Assembly (NCBI GenBank): GCA_023264735.1
Contig: JAHFVD010000028.1
Coordinates: 1 to 53,925 of the forward strand
Direction: 5' to 3'
Origin: Mycobacterium sp.
Lineage (GTDB): Bacteria > Actinomycetota > Actinomycetes > Mycobacteriales > Mycobacteriaceae
DNA length: 53,925 bases
The notes beneath the pieces are model-generated. The model did not search any database. It was not told where the DNA came from and was given only the letters and a program-made list of their open reading frames with translations. How positions within the stretch are numbered: position 1 is the first letter of the stretch; every line of letters begins with the position of its first letter. Position numbers and translations under genes: made by a program. This document shows, piece by piece, positions 25,148 to 34,747 of this stretch.

Positions 25148-26176
25148 GTGGTTGAGGGCACGGGCGGTGGGTTAAGCAAACCGGGCGTCGTTTCAGGCCC
25201 GGATCACACCGGACGGGCCGTAGATTTGGAGCCCGCAGACAAGCGGATGTCGGACAACGAAGGTGCCGTCGCAGATCGCCCGATGACACCGCAAGACAGT
25301 GAACCAGTGAGCGCCAACGATAGGCGGGGTGCCCTATCGCCATGGCGGCCAAGTAGATTCGGGCGCCACACAAAAGCGCTGCTTTCACGACTCGTAACGG
25401 TCCCCATCAAGAGTCTCGGCACAATCGGCCGTGCCGTGATGTTAACCGCGTCGGTCATTCGATATGCGGTGACAGATACTCTTTCAGGTCGCTTGCCGCT
25501 CAACGAGACCATGGTCCAGGCATGGACGCTGTACAAGGTGACGGCCTTGCCCGCCCTCCTCATGGCGATTCCGTTCGGTGCCATGATCGCGGTGCAGGCG
25601 TCCGGCTTGATGAACCAGGTCGGCGCAAACTCGGTGGTGGGCGCGGCTAGTGGGGTTGCGGTACTGCGCCAGGGAGCGCCAATCACCACCGGGCTGCTCA
25701 TGGGCGGGGCTGCCGCGTCGGCAATCGCTTCCGACCTGGGTGCACGTGCTATCCGTGAGGAACTCGATGCTCTTCGCGTGCTGGGCGTGGATCCAGTTCG
25801 AAATCTGGTGGTACCGCGGTTTCTTGGACTGATTCTGTTGGCGCCGGTCTTGTGTGCAATCATCATCGCATCGGCGGTGTTCGCGTCGTTCATCCTTGCT
25901 GTGGGCGTCAATGACGTCACGTCAGGTAGCTTCTGGCAATCCTTCGGTGCATTCGCCAAGATGGTTGATGTCTGGTTTGCCATCGGCAAGGCGATCGTTT
26001 TCGCCGCGATTGTGGGGATAACGTCGTCACTCAAGGGCATGGAAGCCACCGGTGGGCCCCGGGGTGTCGCCGATGCGGTCAATGCGGCGGTTGTTCTTAA
26101 CGTCGTCGGGATCGTGTTCGCGAATCTGGCGATCACCCAGCTCGAGACGATGTTCTTTCCGATGGCAGTCGCCTGA
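25148..26176 (+). CDS. yrbEA: YrbEA-type Mce permease
   Basis: First permease subunit of the Mce lipid importer, 342 residues. The MlaE/YrbE core (about residues 95-340) has five to six helices and family segments such as AMIAVQASGLMNQVGA, GGAAASAIASDLGARAIREELDAL (the loop contacting the MceG ATPase) and VGITSSLKGMEATGGPRGVADAVN. The first ~75 residues are a polar extension, longer than usual; GTG 25148 has GAAGGG upstream, but ATG 25247 would give a normal-length protein. Its stop overlaps yrbEB (TGATG). The ATPase MceG is not encoded here and would be supplied from elsewhere. Confidence 0.9.
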   Translation: MVEGTGGGLSKPGVVSGPDHTGRAVDLEPADKRMSDNEGAVADRPMTPQDSEPVSANDRRGALSPWRPSRFGRHTKALLSRLVTVPIKSLGTIGRAVMLTASVIRYAVTDTLSGRLPLNETMVQAWTLYKVTALPALLMAIPFGAMIAVQASGLMNQVGANSVVGAASGVAVLRQGAPITTGLLMGGAAASAIASDLGARAIREELDALRVLGVDPVRNLVVPRFLGLILLAPVLCAIIIASAVFASFILAVGVNDVTSGSFWQSFGAFAKMVDVWFAIGKAIVFAAIVGITSSLKGMEATGGPRGVADAVNAAVVLNVVGIVFANLAITQLETMFFPMAVA

Positions 26177-27048
26177 TGGCGCCGACCGTGGGGCACCCGA
26201 CATCGGCGCCGTCGAAACTCGTCAGCGGCTTGTCGCGCGTGGGCGACGCGATTCAGTCAGGTTTTCTCGTCATAGGGCGCTGGGTGGTGTTCGTAGCGCA
26301 GATCATATGGCTGCTGCCGTTGACGATGACGAAATACCGCCGTGAAACGTTGGCCCGGATGAACGGACTCGCCTGGGGCAGAGGATCTTTGATCGTCGAT
26401 GGTGGAGTGATCAGCGTCTTCGTGATCCTCGGCGTGGCAATCGGTGCTTCCATTGCAATCGAGGCGTTTGCCACGCTCAACCTACTCGGCCTTGGAGCAC
26501 TTTCGGGCATCATCAGCGGCATCGGCAATGTGCGGATATTCGCACCTCTCATCGCCGGCATCGGGTTCGCTACCCAGGCCGGAACCCGCATGACCGCTGA
26601 AATCGGCTCAATGCGAATCGCCGACGAGATCGACGCGGTGGAGGCCATGGGATTGCGGCCGATTCCGTTCGTCGTGGGCACCCGACTGGTTGGTGGCCTG
26701 CTCATTGTGATACCCGGTTATCTGCTCACCTTGCTGGTGAGCTTTTACGTGTCCAGCACCATGATCACCTTTGCCTACTCCCAGCACAGCGGCACCTACG
26801 AACACTATTTCGTCCAGTTCCTGCCGCCCGAGGACCTTCTCTTCTCGACGATCAAGGCACTCACCTTCTGCTTTGCAGTCACCATCATCCATTGCTACTA
26901 CGGCTATTTCGCATCCGGAGGACCGGTCGGCGTCGGTCTGGCGTCGGGCCGGGCCGTGCGCGCGAGTCTGGTGGCGATCATGGTGGTCGATTTCATTCTC
27001 ACCGTTGTCCTCTGGGGACTTAAGCCAACGTTCGTGTTCAAGGGGTAG
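26176..27048 (+). CDS. yrbEB: YrbEB-type Mce permease
   Basis: Second permease subunit, 290 residues, with about six helices. Conserved segments include GFATQAGTRMTAEIGSMRIADEIDAVEAMGLRPIPFVVGTRL (the coupling loop) and an HCYYGYFASGGPVGVGLASGRAVRASL end. With YrbEA it forms the inner-membrane channel through which lipids or steroids delivered by the MceA-F tube pass. It starts on the last base of the yrbEA stop and ends seven bases before mceA. Confidence 0.93.
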   Translation: MAPTVGHPTSAPSKLVSGLSRVGDAIQSGFLVIGRWVVFVAQIIWLLPLTMTKYRRETLARMNGLAWGRGSLIVDGGVISVFVILGVAIGASIAIEAFATLNLLGLGALSGIISGIGNVRIFAPLIAGIGFATQAGTRMTAEIGSMRIADEIDAVEAMGLRPIPFVVGTRLVGGLLIVIPGYLLTLLVSFYVSSTMITFAYSQHSGTYEHYFVQFLPPEDLLFSTIKALTFCFAVTIIHCYYGYFASGGPVGVGLASGRAVRASLVAIMVVDFILTVVLWGLKPTFVFKG

Positions 27049-27055
27049 CGGGGAA

Positions 27056-28315
27056 ATGGCGTCACTGTTCTGGGTGTCCGAAGAATCGGAGAAGCGTCGA
27101 CTGACCATCGTCGGTGTCGTGCTGGTTACAGCGGCTCTGGTCGTGACAGCAGTGGCGAGCTTGGCAGATCCTTTCGACCGTCAATCTCGCGACTACATTT
27201 CGCTCAATATCGACACACCTTATGTGGGCGAAGGCGTGGCGGACGGTACTCCACTGATCATGCATGGCGTCAAGGTCGGGCACGTTTCTGCGGTCACCAA
27301 TCGCCCCAGCGGGGGTGTACGGATCGACGCCCTGGTGCAGTCCACCTCGGCGGTGGGCCTCACCGACGCCGTGGGTATCGACTACCGGCCGTCGAACTAC
27401 TTCGGGGTCACCGGCATAAATCTGTTGCCCAGGGATGGCGGACAACCGCTACGCAACGGCGCGCACCTGACGATCATTCCTGATGGGGACTTCGCCCTAC
27501 AGGCGCTGCTGTACCGGCTCGGCGGTCTGACCCATGGTGTCATCAATCAGCGGCTAATCGATGTCCTTGAGCGCGGCACTCGCTACTCCAATGGAATGAC
27601 GCCGCTGCTCGAGACGATACTCATCGTCGGAAAAGCCGTGGCAGATGTCCAGACAGTCAGCACAGAACGGCTTCTTCGCAACCTCGCGGGCGTGAGTGTC
27701 GGTGCGCCGAGCTGGATCGACGGAATAGCGCAGACGGTTGACAACAGCCTGCACAGCGGCATGACTGACATCAACCTCGGGTTGCAGGACCCCATCTACA
27801 ACCACTATCTCACCACCTATGACGACCAGCTAAAGAGCCATTACGACTCTGAGCTCAAACTTGCTCAGACCGATATGGATACCTACGTCTACGGCCCGGT
27901 CAAGGACTACTTTGACGCGGCGAATACGGACCTGTTCGTCAAGGTCGGGGTTCTCCTGTCGTCGCACACCTACGACTTGTTCCCGGCTGTGGAAGCGACT
28001 CGCAGCATGACCTCAGTAGGGCCAAAAATTATCAATGCCGACGGCATCGGTAACACAATGCGCGAACTGTATTCGAGATTGACGCATATGTACGAAGGAT
28101 CAGGTGGACAACCTGCGATGCAGGCACGGATCGTTTTGGACCAAATTCCAGCCGTAGCGGCTCCGCTGGCATTAGGGCTCGGAATCCCCGAAACCTCAAG
28201 TGGACCGGCTGGTATCGCGGGGCCGGTCGGTGCCGCAGAGGTGCCGGGCCCCGCTGAGTCCCCACCCACCCCCGCGCCGACTGACGGCACAGCGCCGGAG
28301 AGGGGCCAAGGATGA
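27056..28315 (+). CDS. mceA: MceA-family protein
   Basis: Protein of 419 residues from ATG 27056, which follows GGGGAAA closely after yrbEB. One N-terminal helix (LTIVGVVLVTAALVVTAVASL, residues 15-35) anchors it. The MCE/MlaD barrel domain spans about residues 45-120 (GVADGTPLIMHGVKVGHVSAV...YFGVTGINLLPRDGG). A long helical domain and a Pro/Ala-rich tail (from ~380) follow. MceA-F assemble as a hexameric tube across the periplasm. Upstream in-frame sequence belongs to a shadow frame over yrbEB. Ends with a 4-base overlap with mceB. Confidence 0.92.
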   Translation: MASLFWVSEESEKRRLTIVGVVLVTAALVVTAVASLADPFDRQSRDYISLNIDTPYVGEGVADGTPLIMHGVKVGHVSAVTNRPSGGVRIDALVQSTSAVGLTDAVGIDYRPSNYFGVTGINLLPRDGGQPLRNGAHLTIIPDGDFALQALLYRLGGLTHGVINQRLIDVLERGTRYSNGMTPLLETILIVGKAVADVQTVSTERLLRNLAGVSVGAPSWIDGIAQTVDNSLHSGMTDINLGLQDPIYNHYLTTYDDQLKSHYDSELKLAQTDMDTYVYGPVKDYFDAANTDLFVKVGVLLSSHTYDLFPAVEATRSMTSVGPKIINADGIGNTMRELYSRLTHMYEGSGGQPAMQARIVLDQIPAVAAPLALGLGIPETSSGPAGIAGPVGAAEVPGPAESPPTPAPTDGTAPERGQG

Positions 28316-29313
28316 GAGCCTGGCGGTCATATTTCGGATTTGCCACAGCGGCGGTGGTCAGCGTTGTCCTGTTTATCGTGATTTCGAACGCGATCGCACA
28401 ACCGGTCGACACCACGACGCGCACTTATCACGCCGACTTCACTGATGTATCTGGCCTGCATATGGGCGCCGACGTACGTGTTCGTGGAGTGCGCGTCGGA
28501 AAAGTCACCTCGGTTGAGCTGAAAAGGGCCGATGGCCGGAGCTATGCCGACGTCGGGTTCACAATGGATCAGCGTTTCCACGTTAGCGATGCCACGCGAC
28601 TTGGAGTGAAATTTCAGGCGCTCACCGGCTTACGCTACGTGGACGTGGACCGCCCTACCGAAACCGGAAGCGGCGATGCGGGGATCACTCACCTCTCCAC
28701 AAAAATGACCCAACCCTCATTCGACATCACGGTGCTATTCAACGGCTTGCAGCCAGTGCTGGCCACTATGAATCCCGACCAGATCAACCAATTCGCCACA
28801 AACATGAGTACATTCTTGGCCGGCGACGGTGCGGGACTGCGGCCAATGCTCGACAGCGTTCGAAACCTCGCCGCACTGGCCTCCGAACGCCAGCAGCTCA
28901 TCACGTCGGTCGTCGGGAACCTGGCCGGATTCTCCGAGGGCGTCCGGGATCGCTCTGGCCACCTGATCGAGATGACCGAGCAAGCACGACACGTTGTCGA
29001 TGCTTTGTTGTCGGTTTTGGACGAATTCCGCAAATCAGCGATCTACGGACCGACGTTCAACGAAGGTGCACTAAGGCTGCTCGACCATGCCGGCCTCAAG
29101 CGAGGCATCAACGTCGAGCGCGCAATGGATACTGCGTTCACCAACGTCTACGACTTCCTTGAAGCCTACAAGCGAACGCCGGTGTTCTGGGAGAACCTCG
29201 CGGCGCCGCCGGCCCCGAACGATGCGGCCCCGTGCCTTCGCGGGTCGGCTGAGCTTCCGTTGCCGATGGATGTGTTGTTGAACGGTCGCAAGGTGATGCT
29301 ATGCAATCAATGA
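28312..29313 (+). CDS. mceB: MceB-family protein
   Basis: Protein of 333 residues: N-terminal helix (about 8-28), MCE domain (about 38-115, with GADVRVRGVRVGKVTSVEL and ATRLGVKFQALTGLRYVDVDRP), helical stalk, and a C-terminal part with one Cys pair (CLRGSAELPLPMDVLLNGRKVMLC). That paired-Cys ending is typical of MceB and likely forms a disulfide outside the membrane. ATG 28312 overlaps the mceA stop as ATGA. Confidence 0.92.
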   Translation: MRAWRSYFGFATAAVVSVVLFIVISNAIAQPVDTTTRTYHADFTDVSGLHMGADVRVRGVRVGKVTSVELKRADGRSYADVGFTMDQRFHVSDATRLGVKFQALTGLRYVDVDRPTETGSGDAGITHLSTKMTQPSFDITVLFNGLQPVLATMNPDQINQFATNMSTFLAGDGAGLRPMLDSVRNLAALASERQQLITSVVGNLAGFSEGVRDRSGHLIEMTEQARHVVDALLSVLDEFRKSAIYGPTFNEGALRLLDHAGLKRGINVERAMDTAFTNVYDFLEAYKRTPVFWENLAAPPAPNDAAPCLRGSAELPLPMDVLLNGRKVMLCNQ

Positions 29314-30287
29314 ATTCTGGTCGACGACAATATATTTGGGGTGCAGCCGGATTGGCGGTGTTGGGGATCATCTGTCTGATCGCCGGACTGTTGTACAGTT
29401 CGCCTCCTGGCCGCAAGTCCGTCGTGTTCTACACCGATGACGCGCTATCGGTGCACCCGGGAGATACCGTCCGCATCGCAGGCATCGTGGTGGGCGACGT
29501 GACCGACCTGTCACTGGAGGCGAACCGGGTAAAAGTGCGGGCTTCTGTGGATCGGGACGCGTTCGTCGGTGACCAGTCTCAGGTCCAGGTGCGCATGCTC
29601 ACGGTGGTTGGCGGCTACTACATCACTATTGTTTCGCTTGGCGACAGACCGCTTGGCGGCCAGGCAATCCCGCAGGATCGCGTCACCATGCCCTACAGCC
29701 TGATTCAGGTGTTGTCGGACACCACCAAGATCACCGAACACGTGGCCCCAGTGCCGATCGCGGAGTCAATCGATCAAATTCAACACGGCGTGACCGATGC
29801 CAACTCCGACGTCCTGGCCGAACTGATTCAGGCAGGCAACAATCTCACCGATTCGCTGCAACGCCAGCGAGGACAGATTTCCTCGATCTTGGACACGTCC
29901 AACGAGTACATCGAGCGACTGAACGACAATCAACAGCTGGTGGAGTACATGATATCGCGGCTCGCCGTCGTCGAGGAGAGCTTGATGTTGTACGGCCGCG
30001 GGTTTGTCTCGGCGATCTCGACGTTCGGCGAAATCATGCGCCGCCTCGAAGAACCGCTGAAAACGTATATGGACCACCGGACGGACTGGCTGCAAAGACT
30101 CCAGGGTATTCAGAACGAATACCAGGCCATCGCGGATCGGACCCAAAACGCGAGCGGATATCTGCAGCGAATTCTACGGCGTATTCGTTGGCGAATGGAA
30201 CTCTCACTCGACCAACAGGACGCCGATTCCCGTCCGCAGTTACTCGCCACCGACCTTTGCGTACCGATTGAAGGGAGCCCGTGCTGA
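29301..30287 (+). CDS. mceC: MceC-family protein
   Basis: Protein of 328 residues: helix at about 13-33, MCE domain about 42-120 (PGDTVRIAGIVVGDVTDLSLEANRVKV, QVQVRMLTVVGGYYITIVSLG), then a long alpha-helical stretch with coiled-coil character (SLQRQRGQISSILDTSNEYIERLNDNQQ). ATG 29301 has AAGGTG upstream; ATG 29310 overlapping the mceB stop is an alternative. The C-terminal end is short and lacks the Pro-rich tail of many MceC proteins. Confidence 0.9.
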   Translation: MQSMNSGRRQYIWGAAGLAVLGIICLIAGLLYSSPPGRKSVVFYTDDALSVHPGDTVRIAGIVVGDVTDLSLEANRVKVRASVDRDAFVGDQSQVQVRMLTVVGGYYITIVSLGDRPLGGQAIPQDRVTMPYSLIQVLSDTTKITEHVAPVPIAESIDQIQHGVTDANSDVLAELIQAGNNLTDSLQRQRGQISSILDTSNEYIERLNDNQQLVEYMISRLAVVEESLMLYGRGFVSAISTFGEIMRRLEEPLKTYMDHRTDWLQRLQGIQNEYQAIADRTQNASGYLQRILRRIRWRMELSLDQQDADSRPQLLATDLCVPIEGSPC

Positions 30288-31429
30288 TGTCCGTCATTCC
30301 AGAATCACTGCGGTGCGCCCGGGGTGCATCGGCGGCCGTCGTGGTTTTCGCGGTCGCCGTGAGCGCCGCGGCATGCGGCGAACAACCGGACAACAAGAGC
30401 AAAGCGAACGAATTCTGCGCCATAATGTCCGACAGTCTCGGCCTGTACGTCGGAAACCCGGTCAGCCAAATGGGCTACCAAATCGGCACTGTCGATGCCA
30501 TCGAACCGCAGGGCACCAATGTCGAGGTGAAGTTCTCGATCACCGGCCACCGGGACCTTCCCGGTGACGTCAAGGCTGTGACCCGCTCACCGTCGATCCT
30601 CGCGGACCGTACGTTGGAGCTGGTCGGAAATTACGGCGATGGACCCAAATTGCAGCCAGGCGAGTGCATTCCGCGAAGCCGTTCATATACGCCGATGAGT
30701 ATCTCCCAGGTCATCGGTTCGGCTACCGATTTCGTCGACGGCATCAATCCGGCTGGGTCGAACAACATAAAAGACGCCCTGCACGGTATCGATCAGGCGG
30801 CACAAGGTAACGGTCCGGCTATCAACAAACTGCTGACGGTGTCGTCGAGTTTGTTGGACAACCCCGATAAGGAAATCGCCGATCTCGGCGCAGTAACCCG
30901 CAACTTGGCCACACTGAGTTCGACTTTCGTCAAGAATCGGGATCCGCTGAAGAAGATCCTGCAGGACCTCCCCGTGTTGGCTCCCGAGTTGGTCGGGGCT
31001 GGCAATGCAGCCGATGACATCTCTCATCCGATTATGGAGGCAACCCAGGCCGTCGCCGACATCGAACTCAGGCTCGGTAGCGAGATGCAGCTGGCGCTGG
31101 ACACGACCGGCGACCTCATCCGCCACGGCTCCCAGCATTACAAGGCTTATATGAACCTTCTGAACCCGCTTCCCCGTTTTATCAGCGGGCTTGGCGGTGA
31201 GCCGCCCGGCGCCGATGCAGGTGCCTTGGCTAAGCACCTCAACAATCACGTGTTTTACCTGCTTCGGTGGCGCCCGCCGCTGTTCCGGATTCGCACCCCG
31301 AACGGGTTGGCCCTCTGCGGAAGTATGAACGCGGCCACGCCAGGTAGTTGCGCAGATGTGCAGGGCACGCCGTACATGGTGGACACTGCCCTGCTGCAGT
31401 ACGTGTTGACGGAGGCGCAGCGGCAATGA
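30287..31429 (+). CDS. mceD: MceD-family protein, lipoprotein-like start
   Basis: Protein of 380 residues. The N-terminal hydrophobic segment ends in SAAACGE, a lipobox-like sequence; many MceD proteins keep an uncleaved helix instead. The MCE domain spans about residues 45-120 (VGNPVSQMGYQIGTVDAIEPQGTNVEVKF, SILADRTLELVGNYGDGP). A helical region and a compact C-terminus with two Cys (LCGSMNAATPGSC) follow. ATG 30287 lies on the mceC stop (TGATG) with AAGGGAG nine bases upstream; GTG 30281 is an alternative. Confidence 0.9.
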   Translation: MSVIPESLRCARGASAAVVVFAVAVSAAACGEQPDNKSKANEFCAIMSDSLGLYVGNPVSQMGYQIGTVDAIEPQGTNVEVKFSITGHRDLPGDVKAVTRSPSILADRTLELVGNYGDGPKLQPGECIPRSRSYTPMSISQVIGSATDFVDGINPAGSNNIKDALHGIDQAAQGNGPAINKLLTVSSSLLDNPDKEIADLGAVTRNLATLSSTFVKNRDPLKKILQDLPVLAPELVGAGNAADDISHPIMEATQAVADIELRLGSEMQLALDTTGDLIRHGSQHYKAYMNLLNPLPRFISGLGGEPPGADAGALAKHLNNHVFYLLRWRPPLFRIRTPNGLALCGSMNAATPGSCADVQGTPYMVDTALLQYVLTEAQRQ

Positions 31430-32418
31430 TCAAGTGCCTGTGGTTGGCTGTTTCTGCTGTGACTCTGTGTTTGTCCTCGACCTCGTGTGCCGCACTGAGC
31501 GTGAACTCGCTACCGATGCCGGGGAGCAGTTACTCCGACGGTTATGACATCACCCTGCAATTCGCCAGTGTGTTGAACCTGCCCGACCGGGCGAAGGTGA
31601 TTATGGACGGCACCACTGTCGGGGTGGTAACCAAGACTTCCCTGACCCAGAACGGCGTGGATCTAACGGCGCGGATTGATCGGGATGTCAAGGTGCCCAA
31701 TAACATTCATGCACTGCTTCAGCAGGCCACCGTGTTGGGCGACATCTATGTCGCTCTCGAGCGTGACACGAAGGTGGAGACCGCGGGACTGCTGTCCGCC
31801 GGCGGGCAGATCCCGTTGTCACAAACCACATCGCCGCCACAGCTGGAAGACACCCTGGCCCATCTCGCGAACTTTGTCGGAAGCGGTTCGATACAGCGGG
31901 CACAGGACAGCTTGATCAACATCAACCGGGTTACGCCCGATGAGCAGGATATCCGCAGCATTGCTTCGCGCGCGGCGATCGACCTGGCCGACCTGGACCG
32001 CAACATCGACACCGTCGACACCTTGGTCCACGGCGTGTCGGACACCGCGGGCGTACTCGCCAGGCGCACCCCGTCCGCACAGTTTTGGCTTAGCCCGGAA
32101 GGCATCAGGGCCACTAAACACCTGCTGGTGGTAGTCCTCCCGATTGGGACTTTGCTCCCGTCGCTCGGGACTATCTACAACGGTGGGTATTGGTTGGCGC
32201 CTTTGGTGAACTCGCTGGGCGACGTCGTCGGCGCCCTGCAGCAGGCCAAATGGAATGTGGAGGAGGCCTACCACAACTTCCGACACTTCATGCTGAACGA
32301 CTTCCTTCCGCAGGATCGCTTCCCGGCACTCAACATCACGTCGATAGTCGGCCCTGATGGCCGGGAATTATCGGGCAACGTCCAACAGGTGCTCAGCATG
32401 ATCGGGGGGATGCCGTGA
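31426..32418 (+). CDS. mceE: MceE-family lipoprotein
   Basis: Protein of 330 residues with a signal peptide ending in a lipobox (LSSTSC, Cys ~20), as expected for MceE/LprK-LprN proteins. The MCE domain spans about residues 38-115 (DRAKVIMDGTTVGVVTKTSLTQNGVDLTARID, LLQQATVLGDIYVALERD). The helical domain follows. ATG 31426 overlaps the mceD stop as ATGA. The longer frame from 31348 lies inside mceD and is rejected. As a lipoprotein it probably caps or anchors the complex on the outer side. Confidence 0.92.
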   Translation: MIKCLWLAVSAVTLCLSSTSCAALSVNSLPMPGSSYSDGYDITLQFASVLNLPDRAKVIMDGTTVGVVTKTSLTQNGVDLTARIDRDVKVPNNIHALLQQATVLGDIYVALERDTKVETAGLLSAGGQIPLSQTTSPPQLEDTLAHLANFVGSGSIQRAQDSLININRVTPDEQDIRSIASRAAIDLADLDRNIDTVDTLVHGVSDTAGVLARRTPSAQFWLSPEGIRATKHLLVVVLPIGTLLPSLGTIYNGGYWLAPLVNSLGDVVGALQQAKWNVEEAYHNFRHFMLNDFLPQDRFPALNITSIVGPDGRELSGNVQQVLSMIGGMP

Positions 32419-33380
32419 CGAAACTGTTGATCAAGAGCACCATCACATTTATTGCCTTCATCGCGATGATCGCGGCGTTCGTCGGATTCGTCGTGAAGAT
32501 GGGCGTTCGAATTTCCCCGCCCGATGATCGGCTCAATATCGCGATGAACGTACCGACCATCAACAATATGGAACTAGATGCGAGGGTATTGTTGCGCGGT
32601 ATACCGGTAGGCAAGGTAACCGGACTCGAAAGTACACCCGAACAAGCAACCATCCATTTTTATGTCCAGGATCAGTACAAGATTCCGCGGGATAGCGAAA
32701 TACGGCTGGAAAATCTCTCTGCGCTCGGTGAGTCCTACATTGAAATAGAGCCTCGACGTAGCAGTGGTCCTTTTTGGAAGAACGGCGACATTTTGGCTAC
32801 CGAACAAGTGAAAATGCCGCACTCGATCTCCGAACTAGGAGCCAGCGTCACCCGTGTCCTGAACGAAATGAACCCCGATGAGCTCAGCCGCTTCGTAGCA
32901 GAGGCCGATGCTGCGCTCCCCGACGTGAACTCAGTGCTGCCGAATCTGGCGAACGCCAGCCTGCTGTTACGCAATACCACGGCCGATCTGCACGGTCAGG
33001 GCCGGGAAGTCTTGACCAATGTGGAGACACTTCTGCAGAACGCCGAGTGGGTCGGGCCGACGCTCGCGGACTCAGCGTCAAGCGTCGCGCACATAGGTGA
33101 CGGACTTCACCGCACGCTCAACAACTCCACACATTTTCCGCTGGCTTCCGAATCACCAACCACCACCTACGTGTTCGGAAAACTGCTGTCGCGCCTTCAG
33201 AAGCTCCTGGACGACCGCGGATCCGATATCCGCGTCCTGACAGAGCCCATACTGCCGAATATCAAGGCCATCGCAGGCGCTACGGGAAGCATTGACACCA
33301 GCAGGATGCTTTCAAACCTGATCGCGTCGGTTCCAGAAGATGGCGCCATTGAGCTGCACGTTGCCGGCTCGGGAGGATAG
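32415..33380 (+). CDS. mceF: MceF-family protein
   Basis: Protein of 321 residues: helix at about 8-28, MCE domain about 38-115 (MELDARVLLRGIPVGKVTGLESTPEQATIHFYV, LSALGESYIEIEP), helical remainder ending without a long Pro-rich tail. GTG 32415 overlaps the mceE stop (GTGA). It is the last of the six MCE proteins; the six overlapping genes argue for fixed-ratio synthesis of the tube. Confidence 0.92.
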   Translation: MTKLLIKSTITFIAFIAMIAAFVGFVVKMGVRISPPDDRLNIAMNVPTINNMELDARVLLRGIPVGKVTGLESTPEQATIHFYVQDQYKIPRDSEIRLENLSALGESYIEIEPRRSSGPFWKNGDILATEQVKMPHSISELGASVTRVLNEMNPDELSRFVAEADAALPDVNSVLPNLANASLLLRNTTADLHGQGREVLTNVETLLQNAEWVGPTLADSASSVAHIGDGLHRTLNNSTHFPLASESPTTTYVFGKLLSRLQKLLDDRGSDIRVLTEPILPNIKAIAGATGSIDTSRMLSNLIASVPEDGAIELHVAGSGG

Positions 33381-33389
33381 AGAAATATC

Positions 33390-34076
33390 ATGTTGAATTC
33401 AGTGGCCAAGCGCCGTAACTCTGAGCGTTTGGACGGCGACGTCGCCGAGCGTGATCGCGACGACGCAGATGACGCCACCGACGGCAAGTCGGAGCCCGAT
33501 GACAAATCAGAGGCTGACGACGTAGACCAAGGGCCGAAAGCGAAAAAACAGCGCCGACGGGTGTCGGTCTCCGTCCAAGCCCTCGTGTTCGGCGTCGTCA
33601 TCCTTCTCTTGACCGCTGCGACGGCGACGATGACGTGGATGTATCTGAGTGCCCAGCACAAGCTCGACGCGCAAGCCGCACAGGTCAGCAACGATAAGCG
33701 CGCGGAGCAGATCGCACTCGACTATTCGGTCAATGCCGCCGTTATGGACTACAACGATCTAGGTCCGTGGAAAGACAACCTGGTTAAGGGCACTTCGCCC
33801 GAACTCAAGGCCAAGCTGGCCAAGGCCGGCACCGCGATGGAACAGATCCTCACGCCGTTGCAGTGGATTTCCACCGCGAAACCGATCAGCGCGAAGGTGC
33901 GATCGGACACCGACGGGGTGTACGTCGTCGATGCGTTTGTCGGCGTGATGACGAAAACCGTGCAGGCTCCCGACAGTTTGCAGTCCACCGCGACATACAG
34001 CATCACCGTCGATAGTCACCACGATTGGCAGATCACCGATGTCGGAGGCATCGGCGGGGCACTAGAAAACAAGTAG
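33390..34076 (+). CDS. Mce-associated membrane protein
   Basis: Protein of 228 residues of the Mce-associated (Mas/Mam) type. Residues 1-55 are highly charged (Asp/Glu/Lys-rich, cytosolic), one helix follows (VQALVFGVVILLLTAATATMTWMYL, about 62-86), then an external NTF2/VirB8-like domain ending in YSITVDSHHDWQITDVGG. Such proteins stabilise Mce complexes (OmamA-like roles in M. tuberculosis). It follows mceF by nine bases, with GGGAGG at the mceF end as the likely ribosome site. Confidence 0.88.
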   Translation: MLNSVAKRRNSERLDGDVAERDRDDADDATDGKSEPDDKSEADDVDQGPKAKKQRRRVSVSVQALVFGVVILLLTAATATMTWMYLSAQHKLDAQAAQVSNDKRAEQIALDYSVNAAVMDYNDLGPWKDNLVKGTSPELKAKLAKAGTAMEQILTPLQWISTAKPISAKVRSDTDGVYVVDAFVGVMTKTVQAPDSLQSTATYSITVDSHHDWQITDVGGIGGALENK

Positions 34077-34147
34077 GGGTCGTTAGTGTCGAATTCGCGC
34101 ACGCTGAACAGGTACATGGCGGACCGGGTTGTCTGTGGTGATGACCG

Positions 34148-34747
34148 ATGCTGACGGTATGTCGGCGCTGCCTGGCGGGCGTGGGAACCATGATCGTGTG
34201 GGCTGCTAGCGCGTTCTGTGTCGACGCACCGGCCCTAGCGGCACCTGGGGCACCGCCACCACCACTGCCGGTGGTCGATCCGACTCCGTCGGACTGGCAG
34301 CCCAAGTACCCGTTCCCTTTTGACGCAACGCGCAAGAATGTGACAGATGCCGACATCATTGCCGAGCGGGAGATGTGTCAGTGGTTCACCGCTCAGTACA
34401 AGCCTTTGCAGAGGCAGATCGACCAGGTGGGTTTTGATCTGCTCGCCGCCAACAACGACTGGTCTGTGCCCGGATTACCGGACGAAGCTGATGCAGTCAC
34501 CGCCAACATTGACCAGACCATCTCGTTTCTGACGCCGAGGACAACTATGCTCACCCAGAGCCAGGATGTGGTGGGAGATGTGTACTTCCCGATCTATCAA
34601 GGTGAAAGCTTCTACCGGTTGTGGCAACACTTGTCCAACGTCGGGGTTGGGATCCGGGCTCGCAACACGGCGTGGATCTACGGTCCGTCCAACCAGCGAG
34701 TCAAACATTGGGGCAGCAAAATTGAGCACTCGCATGTCTGCGATTGA
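34148..34747 (+). CDS. Secreted protein of unknown function (mce satellite 1)
   Basis: Protein of 199 residues with a signal peptide (hydrophobic region about 8-28, cleavage near ALAAP), then a short Pro-rich segment and a mostly helical body with two Cys (MCQWF; final VCD). I do not recognise a domain. Mycobacterial mce operons often carry such small exported proteins after the Mce-associated genes. The gene ends 14 bases inside the next one, so it is probably co-transcribed. Confidence 0.65.
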   Translation: MLTVCRRCLAGVGTMIVWAASAFCVDAPALAAPGAPPPPLPVVDPTPSDWQPKYPFPFDATRKNVTDADIIAEREMCQWFTAQYKPLQRQIDQVGFDLLAANNDWSVPGLPDEADAVTANIDQTISFLTPRTTMLTQSQDVVGDVYFPIYQGESFYRLWQHLSNVGVGIRARNTAWIYGPSNQRVKHWGSKIEHSHVCD

